From NCBI GenBank assembly GCA_002359655.1, contig DENL01000016.1, forward strand, positions 1 to 7,680: 7,680 nt of DNA, in the 5' to 3' direction. Made by a program: the position numbers and the translations under genes. This stretch comes from Rickettsiales bacterium UBA2645. Its GTDB lineage: Bacteria > Pseudomonadota > Alphaproteobacteria > Rickettsiales > UBA1997. This document shows, piece by piece, positions 1 through 5,795 of the stretch. Under the pieces are notes generated by a model. It saw only the letters and a program-made list of their open reading frames with translations. It did no database searches and had not been told where the DNA came from. The first letter of the stretch is position 1, and the number at the start of each line of letters is the position of its first letter.

Positions 1-74
1 ATGAAATCGGAAGGGGTGAGGTTTTCAACACGGGTTGGGGTGATTGAGCTTCCGCTGTTTGAGATTTTCTTCAT
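1..74 (-). CDS. 5' end of an unidentified leftward gene (partial)
   Basis: On the minus strand an ATG at 74-72 opens a frame that stays open to the window edge (24 full codons), beginning MKKISNSGSSITPTRV. The polar, proline- and serine-containing N-terminus looks like a cytoplasmic protein, and a weak purine stretch (AAAGCAAAAAG) precedes the ATG. It would be divergent from the LysR-family gene, a common arrangement for such regulators and their targets. I do not recognise the family. The competing reading is a plus-strand frame from 1 to 114 ending in a hydrophobic stretch, but that may simply be the shadow of a lysine-rich gene start. Too little is visible to assign a function. Confidence 0.4.
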   Translation of the reverse strand, partial: MKKISNSGSSITPTRVENLTPSDF

Positions 75-202
75 CTTTTTGCTTTGTGTTTGGTTAAAAT
101 TTTTGATACGCTAATAAAATTATTTGCGAGCATTCTTTTCTTGAGTTGCTAATAGCAAATCCAAATTATAGTTGGTCTGCTATTAACAAAACTAATAGCA
201 AA

Positions 203-1156
203 ATGACCAAGAAAATATCCAAAAATTTTCATTATAAAAATAATCGTTTTCAGCAACTGCGCGGATTTTGTTATACTGTTCAATCTGGCAGTATGTCTGC
301 TGCGGCAAAGAAGATGGGATTAACTCAAGGAGCGGTTAGCTTACAAATTCAATCGCTGGAAAGAGATCTTGAAGTTCAGCTTTTTAAAAGAGACAAAAAT
401 AAAGCTTCTTTAACCAGAGAAGGTCGAATGTTTTACGCTCACTCAGTTCCTCATATTTACGGGACTGATGAAATGTTTGAAGATTTTATTTCAAATCTCA
501 AAAACGAGAAATCGAAAACCATTAGAATAGCGAGTAGCAATGTTTGCATCTGTCATATTTTGCCTAAATATATTAAAAATTTTGAAAAAAAATTTCCTGA
601 AACAAAGTTCGAAATTAAAAATTTTACTAAAGATCAAGCGATAAAAGATCTTCTTAGCAAGAAAGTTGATATGCTTCTTTACTCAATGCAGCTAAGTGAA
701 ATTCCAAGTGAGTTAGATTTTATTCCAATTGTCGAATATCAACCAATTTTGCTGACTAAAAAAAATCATCCTCTTGCGAAAAAGAAAAAAGTAACAATGG
801 CTGACATCAAGAAGTATAAGCTTTTAAGACTGGATAAAAAATTTGTTACTATTCCAAATTTTGACGAAGTCGCAAAGCATTATGGTTTAAAAACCAAGAT
901 CGAATTTGAAATGGCAAACTATGAAATTTTAAAAAAATTTATCAAAGAAGATGTTGGCATAGGAATACTTTCTAGCATTTGTCTTGAAGGTGAAGAAGTT
1001 GTAGAATTTGCCAGCAAAAGTTTAGCAAACTATTTTCCAAAAATACTTTACGGTATTTTGATCAAGAATGGAAAGAATCCCCAAGGTTTGTTAAAAGATT
1101 TTATTGAGATGATGAAAAGCGGAAAGCTACTAAAGGCACAGTTAGAACAAATCTGA
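203..1156 (+). CDS. LysR-family transcriptional regulator
   Basis: A 317-aa protein of normal LysR length, taken from the ATG at 203. A TTG at 146 would add 19 residues, but these resemble no LysR N-terminus. Residues about 16-75 form the winged helix-turn-helix: SGSMSAAAKKMGLTQGAVS then LQIQSLERDLEVQLFKR and the LTREG turn. The rest matches the two-lobed periplasmic-binding-like effector domain, starting at TIRIASSN and containing the late GIGILSS segment typical of the family. No clear Shine-Dalgarno site precedes the start. A weak promoter-like TTGGTT (90-95) and TAATAA (112-117) with a 16-nt gap lies upstream. The effector and target genes cannot be read from sequence; the gene beginning at 74 on the other strand is a candidate target. 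The stop at 1154-1156 is four bases before the duplicated target of the downstream transposon, so the gene itself is intact. Confidence 0.9.
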   Translation: MTKKISKNFHYKNNRFQQLRGFCYTVQSGSMSAAAKKMGLTQGAVSLQIQSLERDLEVQLFKRDKNKASLTREGRMFYAHSVPHIYGTDEMFEDFISNLKNEKSKTIRIASSNVCICHILPKYIKNFEKKFPETKFEIKNFTKDQAIKDLLSKKVDMLLYSMQLSEIPSELDFIPIVEYQPILLTKKNHPLAKKKKVTMADIKKYKLLRLDKKFVTIPNFDEVAKHYGLKTKIEFEMANYEILKKFIKEDVGIGILSSICLEGEEVVEFASKSLANYFPKILYGILIKNGKNPQGLLKDFIEMMKSGKLLKAQLEQI

Positions 1157-1160
1157 TTAA

Positions 1161-1168
1161 TTAATTTT
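1161..1168. repeat. Target-site duplication, left copy
   Basis: TTAATTTT directly abuts the outer end of the left terminal inverted repeat and is identical to 4574-4581 abutting the right one. Eight base pairs is the duplication length known for IS1595-family elements. It marks a real transposition event, not a rearranged fragment. Confidence 0.93.
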
Positions 1169-1193
1169 GGTAATTATCCCTTGACAACAAGTA
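1169..1193 (+). repeat. Left terminal inverted repeat (25 bp)
   Basis: Begins GGTAATTATCCCTTGACA and ends CAAGTA; it is the exact reverse complement of 4549-4573. Identity stops immediately inside (GGAGATT here, AATAGTT on the other end). It presumably carries the transposase binding and cleavage site. Its inner half contains TTGACA (1181-1186), the probable -35 box of the cargo promoter. Confidence 0.95.
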
Positions 1194-1215
1194 GGAGATT
1201 AAGACATAATATAAT
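1181..1215 (+). promoter_or_regulatory. Promoter of the restriction-modification gene, -35 inside the terminal repeat
   Basis: Consensus TTGACA at 1181-1186 lies within the left terminal repeat. CATAAT (1205-1210) follows after 18 nt and is a good -10. An overlapping perfect TATAAT (1210-1215) sits 23 nt away, too far for normal spacing. Transcription would begin near 1217-1222, giving a leader of about 30 nt before the ATG at 1253. GAGG at 1218-1221 is too far from that ATG to serve as a ribosome site. The promoter would move with the transposon, making the cargo independent of flanking genes. Confidence 0.6.
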
Positions 1216-1252
1216 TTGAGGAAAACTTTTATCAAAAACAGAACTTTATGCA

Positions 1253-3550
1253 ATGAGAAGAATTGAAAGAGACACAGAAATTCTTATAGATAATCAACTA
1301 AAAAATCTTGGATGGAATAACGATCCCAACGCACAAAATAGAAATGTTTATTTACAGAGAGTAAAAACAGAGGAGCAAAAACAAAAGCTTCAAGGAAAGC
1401 GTCCAGATTATACACTATACCCAACTAACTCTAATACTCCTATTGCGATCATAGAGGCGAAAAAACCTGGTCAGAATATACATGATGCAATAAAGCAAGG
1501 CGTGGAATACGCGGAAAAACTTAACGCCCCAATAGTTTTTGCAACTGATGGAGTTTTCACAAAAACCATTCACCTAAAAGTAAATAAACCACTAATGCTT
1601 AACGGCGAAGAGGTGGATGAGCTAATAAGAGAAACCTTAGCTTTGAAATATCTCAAGACTAATGAGATAAGTACCCTCGATAAAAAAGTTATAAAATCGA
1701 GAGGCGAGCTCATTTCTATATTCGGAACAGTAAATAATCTTTTAAGAGAAGAGGGTTTACAGCAGGGATTGGAAAGATTTACGGAATTTTCTAATATACT
1801 TTTCTTAAAAGTATTAAGCGAAATAGAAGACGGCAAAGAAGAGAGGGGTGAAAAATCTAAAATAGATATGGCTTATCGCTGGAATTATTTCAGAGATAAA
1901 AGCGGGCAAGAATTGTTAAGTTATATTAGTGATACTGTTCTGAAGTGGTTCTCCAAAGAATATCAAGATGAAAATATTTTTCAGTCCTTACAAATAAAGC
2001 ATCCAGATAACCTAAGAGAAATCATAAGCTTGTTAGATGGTTTACAATTAACAGACATAAATGCAGATATTAAAGGAGATGCGTTTGAATATTTTATTCG
2101 ATCATACAGTGCTAGCAATCCATCCGACTTGGGAGAAATATTTACCCCTAGGCATGTCGTAAAAACGATGGTTAAATTACTAAATCCACAGATAGGTGAA
2201 ACTATTTATGATCCATTCTGTGGAACTGGTGGTATGTTGATTGTAGCCTTTAAACATATTATGGATAGCATGGCACAGACAGCATCTAACATTGCTAGGC
2301 TAAAGGAACAAACTTTTTACGGTTCAGAACTCACTAAAACTGCAAGTATTGCAAAGATGAATATGATTCTTGCTGGAGATGGTCATAGCAATATTGTACG
2401 TCAGGATAGTTTTGCAAATCCGATAGATAATCAACACGACGTTGTTATCACAAATTACCCTTTTGCGCAGAAAACTAGATATGGAGATAAATATACAATT
2501 CCTGATAGAAACGGAGATATAATTAGCCCACAACATTGTTTCAGAGCTCTAAAAGATGGTGGAAGAATGGCTATGATAGCTCCTGATGGTTTCCTATCAA
2601 ATACTAGCAGCAAAACATATTCAGATGTCAGAAAATATTTATTAGATAATGCTAACCTAAAAAGTATTATTTCTTTACCAAGAGGAGCCTTTGAGCCTTA
2701 CAACAGAGCGAAGGCAAGCATCCTATATTTTACTGATGTCAAGAAATTAAAAACAAAAAACTACTACTGGTTTTTTGAAATTAAAAATGACGGATACACG
2801 CTGGACAAGAAAAGAAATAAGATTGAGGGAGGAAGTGATTTGGAATTAGTGTTGTCAGAAAATAATTTAGATGATCAAAACTCTAATTATCTGATGTCTC
2901 TCGGAATCAACAAAATTAGCCTAAAGGATGTTGTAAAAAATGATTACATACTGAGCGCAATTTATTATAAAAAACTGCTCAACACCTTTAAGCACGATTC
3001 TATAACGTTTGATGAATTATTTGAGCTATCGGGAAAAGACAAAATAAACGACGATACTCATGCTCCAGTTATGTCTATAACGATGGAAAGAGGACTTATT
3101 GATCAGCAAGAAAAATTCAAAAAGAGAATAGCAAGTCTGAACATTTCTAAATACAAAAAGGTCTATAGGAATGAGCTAGTTGTTGGCTTTCCAATAGATG
3201 AAGGTGTTTTAGGATTTCAAACCAAATACGAGTTTGCGGCAGTAAGTCCTGCTTACAAAGTATGGAAATTGAAGAGGACTGACATAAACATAGATTTTTT
3301 AGGGATTATATTGCGATCTCAAAACATGAGGGAGATTTATAAGGCAAAGATGCAAGGCAGCGTAGATAGGAGAAGAAGCATTCCTGATGATGTATTTTTA
3401 GAAATCGAAATCCCGTTACCTCCTAAAGAAGCGCAAGATGCTTTTGTTAAAAAGCAAAAAGAAATAGCTCAACTTTATGAACGTGCAAAAACTTTAGAAA
3501 GCGGCATAAAGAAAGGCATAGATGAGATATGGAATCATGAAAAAGACTAA
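1253..3550 (+). CDS. Single-chain restriction-modification protein: nuclease, N6-adenine methylase and target-recognition domain (type IIG-like)
   Basis: A 765-aa cytoplasmic enzyme predicted to methylate adenine at a specific DNA site and cut unmodified DNA. Residues about 1-110 resemble the HsdR N-terminal nuclease: D52 in RPDYTLY, E68 and K70 in IIEAKK, and Q82/Y86 in QGVEYA, i.e. a PD-(D/E)xK core with a QxxxY motif. Residues about 145-310 form the helical N-terminal part of HsdM-type methylases. The catalytic domain has the SAM site DPFCGTGG (320-327) and motif IV NYPF (401-404, more often NPPF/NPPY). From about 564 to the end is one HsdS-like half: a target-recognition domain ending in IPLPP and a helical, coiled-coil-like tail. 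There is no DEAD-box helicase, so this is not a type I HsdR; a nuclease, methylase and recognition domain in one chain is the type IIG plan. The ATG at 1253 has no good Shine-Dalgarno. An ATG at 1248 opens only Met-Gln-stop, overlapping this start. The gene is cargo of the IS1595-family transposon. Recognition sequence and cleavage activity are not predictable here. Confidence 0.88.
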   Translation: MRRIERDTEILIDNQLKNLGWNNDPNAQNRNVYLQRVKTEEQKQKLQGKRPDYTLYPTNSNTPIAIIEAKKPGQNIHDAIKQGVEYAEKLNAPIVFATDGVFTKTIHLKVNKPLMLNGEEVDELIRETLALKYLKTNEISTLDKKVIKSRGELISIFGTVNNLLREEGLQQGLERFTEFSNILFLKVLSEIEDGKEERGEKSKIDMAYRWNYFRDKSGQELLSYISDTVLKWFSKEYQDENIFQSLQIKHPDNLREIISLLDGLQLTDINADIKGDAFEYFIRSYSASNPSDLGEIFTPRHVVKTMVKLLNPQIGETIYDPFCGTGGMLIVAFKHIMDSMAQTASNIARLKEQTFYGSELTKTASIAKMNMILAGDGHSNIVRQDSFANPIDNQHDVVITNYPFAQKTRYGDKYTIPDRNGDIISPQHCFRALKDGGRMAMIAPDGFLSNTSSKTYSDVRKYLLDNANLKSIISLPRGAFEPYNRAKASILYFTDVKKLKTKNYYWFFEIKNDGYTLDKKRNKIEGGSDLELVLSENNLDDQNSNYLMSLGINKISLKDVVKNDYILSAIYYKKLLNTFKHDSITFDELFELSGKDKINDDTHAPVMSITMERGLIDQQEKFKKRIASLNISKYKKVYRNELVVGFPIDEGVLGFQTKYEFAAVSPAYKVWKLKRTDINIDFLGIILRSQNMREIYKAKMQGSVDRRRSIPDDVFLEIEIPLPPKEAQDAFVKKQKEIAQLYERAKTLESGIKKGIDEIWNHEKD

Positions 3551-3659
3551 AAAACCTAAATCAGAAAAAGATCAGAATGCTGCTAACAAGTCCGTTTTTA
3601 ACGCCCTAATTAGCAAAGCATCCAAACCTTTGAAACCAAAGAAGAAAACAAAGGCGTAG
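3537..3659 (+). CDS. Small basic protein of unknown function overlapping the restriction-modification gene
   Basis: A 40-aa frame starting at ATG 3537, overlapping the last 14 nt of the methylase gene in another frame, an arrangement typical of translational coupling. The product is very lysine-rich at both ends (starts MKKTKKPKSEKDQN, ends LKPKKKTKA) around a short hydrophobic stretch, VFNALISKA. It has no membrane segment or catalytic motif. Its final 50 nt lie antisense to the 3' end of the transposase gene. It could be a nucleic-acid-binding accessory of the restriction-modification enzyme or a non-functional frame. I recognise no family. The overlapping start and clean coding run argue mildly for a real gene. 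Confidence 0.45.
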   Translation: MKKTKKPKSEKDQNAANKSVFNALISKASKPLKPKKKTKA

Positions 3660-4503
3660 CCGCTTTTCTTCTGTTGTAGCGGTAGGCAAATTCATTCACA
3701 TAAGTTTGAAGATGCTTAGGGCTTACGAAATGGTAAGTGCCGTTGATTGACCTTTTTAGTTGAGACCAAAAGCCCTCAAGGTTGTTGGTGTGAGCGGTTC
3801 CTTTGACAAACTGCTTTCTGCCATGATCTACGGTGTCATGGTTGTAGCCTAGTTTGCCTAAGTTGCTGTAGCCACGGTATTCATCAGTTTTGATTTCGGC
3901 AGTAAGAGCGATATTTTTTCTAACGAAAGGTTGGATAGTTGAGCTGGAAGTATTGCCGACAACTTTAGCGATAATGTTGCCGTCTCTCTCAACCACAGCC
4001 AATACAGGAGTTTTCTTCTTGGTTGATCTGCCTTGAGTGTTAGGAGTTTTTTTAGAAGCGTGCTTATTAGCTTCTTTTCCACCGTAGTAAGTTTCATCAA
4101 TTTCTACGGTGTTTTGTAGCTTCTTAATATCTTCATCGAATAGCTTACGAATCTGCTGACCCATGCGGTAAGAGCATTTGTAAGTAACTCCGATTTGGCG
4201 TTGAAGCTCCATTGCTGAAACGCCGTTTTTAGAAACAGAGAAAAGAAAGATTGCGTGAAACCAATTTTTCAAACTGGTTGAAGATTTGTGAAAAATCGTG
4301 TTTGCAAGCGGGTGAATCTGAAAAGAGCACCAAGCGCAAGCATAACATTTACGATCTGAAACGCGGTGGTAGCTGAAAGAGTTTTTGCATTTAGGACAAT
4401 TTTCTAAATGTCCGTAACGATTAGCGAAAACCTCATCTAGACAAGCATCGTCATTCGGATATTTTTTATTGAACTGCTTAATTGTGAATTTTTCTTTTTT
4501 CAT
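3610..4503 (-). CDS. IS1595-family transposase (ISXO2-like DDE)
   Basis: A 297-aa transposase that would cut and join the 25-bp ends of the element. The N-terminal zinc ribbon has CPKC (36-39) and a second cysteine knuckle, CYACAWC (53-59), followed by the HPLANTIFHKSST stretch characteristic of this family. The RNase H-like DDE domain shows D136 in IDETYYGG, D207 in TDEYRGY, and the terminal H/N/E cluster AHTNNLEGFWSQLKR (E243). The conserved tail is YHFVSPKHLQTYVNEFAYRYNRR. Length is normal, with no frameshift or internal stop. The start ATG (4503-4501) has no Shine-Dalgarno site and is preceded by a promoter overlapping the right terminal repeat. It is transcribed toward the restriction-modification gene and its 3' end overlaps the 40-aa ORF by 50 nt. 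Confidence 0.95.
   Translation of the reverse strand: MKKEKFTIKQFNKKYPNDDACLDEVFANRYGHLENCPKCKNSFSYHRVSDRKCYACAWCSFQIHPLANTIFHKSSTSLKNWFHAIFLFSVSKNGVSAMELQRQIGVTYKCSYRMGQQIRKLFDEDIKKLQNTVEIDETYYGGKEANKHASKKTPNTQGRSTKKKTPVLAVVERDGNIIAKVVGNTSSSTIQPFVRKNIALTAEIKTDEYRGYSNLGKLGYNHDTVDHGRKQFVKGTAHTNNLEGFWSQLKRSINGTYHFVSPKHLQTYVNEFAYRYNRRKAATPLFSSLVSKVWMLC
3640..3672. terminator. Possible bidirectional terminator hairpin at the convergent gene ends
   Basis: AGAAGAAAA (3640-3648) pairs perfectly with TTTTCTTCT (3664-3672); the interior can form a further GGC/GCC stem around GTA (3653-3661). The lower stem is A/T-rich, so each strand ends in a U-rich or A-rich arm as in a weak bidirectional terminator. 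It lies on the TAG of the 40-aa ORF and inside the last codons of the transposase, exactly where two convergent transcripts would meet. The stem is weak and lies in coding sequence. Confidence 0.3.
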
Positions 4504-4533
4504 AATTGACTCGTTTGATTAACAACTGAGCCA

Positions 4534-4561
4534 ACTATAAAAACTATTTACTTGTTGTCAA
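4534..4561 (-). promoter_or_regulatory. Transposase promoter, -35 inside the terminal repeat
   Basis: On the minus strand TTGACA (4561-4556) is part of the right terminal repeat and is followed after 16 nt by TATAGT (4539-4534), a good -10. The start of transcription would be near 4527, about 25 nt before the transposase ATG at 4503. The arrangement mirrors the other end of the element, where the same TTGACA copy serves the cargo gene. Transposase bound to its own ends could repress transcription from here (inference). Confidence 0.6.
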
Positions 4562-4573
4562 GGGATAATTACC
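4549..4573 (-). repeat. Right terminal inverted repeat (25 bp)
   Basis: Exact reverse complement of 1169-1193 over all 25 positions; its outer end on the plus strand is GGGATAATTACC. It directly abuts the right TTAATTTT target duplication. Confidence 0.95.
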
Positions 4574-4581
4574 TTAATTTT
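4574..4581. repeat. Target-site duplication, right copy
   Basis: TTAATTTT, identical to 1161-1168. Removing 1169-4581 would restore a continuous intergenic region between the LysR gene and the palindromic repeat at 4587. Confidence 0.93.
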
Positions 4582-4586
4582 TCTAA

Positions 4587-4778
4587 AACTCGTTCTAATC
4601 ACTTTCCCGCTTTAAGGGAGAGTCGACGAAACCTCTGTTTGAGTCGGGTGAGGGGAGAAAATAGCCTAAACAGCTATTTTCGGCTTTTAAAATTCTCAAG
4701 AACTTTGCAATAAACCCCTCCTCGAATCGCTGCGCTCTTCGATCTTCCCTTAAAGCGGGAGGATGATTAGTCTGAGTT
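4587..4778. repeat. Imperfect palindromic repeat element (about 192 bp)
   Basis: The two ends are inverted copies: AACTC (4587-4591) with GAGTT (4774-4778), CTAATCA (4595-4601) with TGATTAG (4764-4770), and a perfect 15-bp core TCCCGCTTTAAGGGA (4605-4619) with its complement at 4746-4760. The GTGAGGGG around 4649-4655 loosely matches CCCCTCCTC around 4715-4723. At the centre GAAAATAGC (4657-4665) and GCTATTTTC (4673-4681) form a perfect 9-bp hairpin with a 7-nt loop. The whole can fold into one long stem. No ORF is evident. It resembles dispersed palindromic repeats or MITE-like elements of AT-rich proteobacteria; no target duplication is clear. It lies between convergent genes and could act as a transcription barrier. 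It fills most of the gene-free stretch 4582-4864; the remainder, 4779-4864, shows only a weak hairpin at 4836-4866. Confidence 0.65.
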
Positions 4779-4864
4779 AATAAGTAGGCCTTAGGAGAAC
4801 TGCCAAGAATTACGCATGCACATCAATCTAATTCCAACAGCCATTTTAGCGGAAAAATAAGCTG

Positions 4865-5791
4865 TTAAAAAATTTCATCACCAAAAACTCTTTGGTAAAA
4901 TTCGCCAATCACTGCTTTTTCGTCGTCGATCACTTTGTTGACGAAGCTTAGTAGAAAGGCGGTTTTGATTGAGCCGAAAATTTCGATGTTTTTTCCCCAA
5001 GAAATTAAAGTGCGCAGAGAAATTAAAGTTGAAATATCACCGTTTTTAAAAGCTTCGCGCGATAAGTTGGCAAGGCGCACCATCATTTTTGCAGTTTGTT
5101 GATGTAGTTTAGAATTTAAAAAAGGCAGTTTTTTTAGCAGAATTGCTAACTCTTGTTCTTCATTTAAATAATTGAGCGCAGCCACGATGTTCCAGCGATC
5201 CATCTGAGCTTGATTGATCAAATTGGTGCCGTGATAAATTCCTAAATCATCGCCAGCGCCAAGAGTGTTGGAAGTGGCAAAGAGGCGAAAATTTTTATTT
5301 GGCGTGATGATTTCGTTTTCTTCCAGCAAGGCGAATTTGCCATCTTCTTCAAGCAAGCGTTGAATTACAAAAGAAACATCGGTTTTGATCGCGTCATATT
5401 CGTCCAAAACCAAAGCAATGCCGCGACGCAGTGCGAAGGGAATTATGCCTTCTTGAAATTCGGTGATTTGTTTGTCGCTTTTTAATTTTATTACGTCTTT
5501 TCCAACTAAATCTAAGCGCGTGATTTGGGAATCGAAATTAATGCGCAAACAAGGCCAATTCAGGCGTGCAGCGACTTGCTCGATGTGAGTTGATTTGCCT
5601 GTTCCGTGCATTCCTTGAATTAAAACGCGGCTGTTAAAAGCAAATCCAGCAAGAATTGCTAAAGTTGTTTTTGGATCAAAAAGATAGTTTTCGTCAATTG
5701 TTGGAACATATTCTGACTTTTCTTCAAAGGCTTTTACTTCAAAGTCGCAAGCCACTGAAAAGACTTTTTTAGTATCAATTTTTTTGCTCAT
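4865..5791 (-). CDS. cobS: CobS-type AAA+ ATPase (aerobic cobaltochelatase subunit family)
   Basis: 308 aa, slightly shorter than the usual 320-330 aa of CobS. In aerobic B12 synthesis CobS and CobT form the ATPase motor that drives cobalt insertion by CobN. Family landmarks: YLFDPKTTLAILAGFAFNSR (36-55), Walker A GMHGTGKST (60-68), the CobS signature THIEQVAARLNWP, Walker B LVLDEYD (127-133), sensor 1 FATSNTLGAGDD (171-182), YHGTNLINQAQMDRW (186-200) with the probable arginine finger R199, and the C-terminal SLRTLISW and EFYQRVFGDEIF. All catalytic positions are intact. It starts 4 nt after the der stop, so the two are probably cotranscribed; there is no strong ribosome site. The usual partner cobT does not follow. 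In AT-rich alphaproteobacteria CobS homologues occur without a visible B12 pathway, so the real substrate may differ (inference). Confidence 0.9.
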   Translation of the reverse strand: MSKKIDTKKVFSVACDFEVKAFEEKSEYVPTIDENYLFDPKTTLAILAGFAFNSRVLIQGMHGTGKSTHIEQVAARLNWPCLRINFDSQITRLDLVGKDVIKLKSDKQITEFQEGIIPFALRRGIALVLDEYDAIKTDVSFVIQRLLEEDGKFALLEENEIITPNKNFRLFATSNTLGAGDDLGIYHGTNLINQAQMDRWNIVAALNYLNEEQELAILLKKLPFLNSKLHQQTAKMMVRLANLSREAFKNGDISTLISLRTLISWGKNIEIFGSIKTAFLLSFVNKVIDDEKAVIGEFYQRVFGDEIF

Positions 5792-5795
5792 AAAT

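Larger units (their letters stand above)
1169..4573. mobile_element. IS1595-family transposon carrying a restriction-modification gene
   Basis: A structurally complete element of 3405 bp. Its ends are 25-bp inverted repeats identical at all positions (1169-1193 and 4549-4573, outer end GGTAATTATCCC), flanked by perfect 8-bp direct repeats. It contains a full-length IS1595-family transposase on the minus strand beside the right end. On the plus strand from the left end it carries a 765-aa nuclease-methylase-specificity protein and a 40-aa ORF. A simple IS of this family needs only the transposase and is roughly 0.7-1.1 kb; the extra 2.3 kb or so is cargo. Passenger genes are known for this family, which sits at the border between insertion sequences and transposons. 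Perfect ends, perfect duplication and intact ORFs suggest recent insertion and probable activity (inference). Confidence 0.93.

Noticed and set aside
1..114. 37-codon plus-strand frame with a hydrophobic end
   Set aside because: The ATG falls exactly at the window edge by chance, and the opposite strand gives a more protein-like start; it remains only an alternative.
1248..1256. Met-Gln-stop mini-frame overlapping the methylase start
   Set aside because: It could tune initiation, but such short frames occur often by chance and no ribosome site supports it.
1570..1836. Minus-strand frame of 88 codons
   Set aside because: It lies wholly inside the well-supported methylase gene and resembles no protein; a shadow frame.
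2324..2536. Minus-strand frame of 70 codons
   Set aside because: Antisense to the methylase catalytic domain; no motif or ribosome site.
1253..3550. Reading the gene as an ordinary type I HsdM with lost HsdS and HsdR
   Set aside because: The nuclease and a recognition domain are already in the chain, and the transposon boundaries leave no room for deleted partners.
3858..4100. Minus-strand frame of 80 codons
   Set aside because: A second frame within the transposase DDE domain, leucine- and lysine-rich only as a frame-shifted copy.
1169..4573. Composite transposon with two IS copies
   Set aside because: Only one transposase exists and the repeats are 25 bp, not full IS copies; this is a unit element with cargo.
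4836..4866. Hairpin AACAGC/GCTGTT as cobS terminator
   Set aside because: Six-bp stem with a 19-nt loop and no U-tract following on the minus strand; it also overlaps the stop codon.
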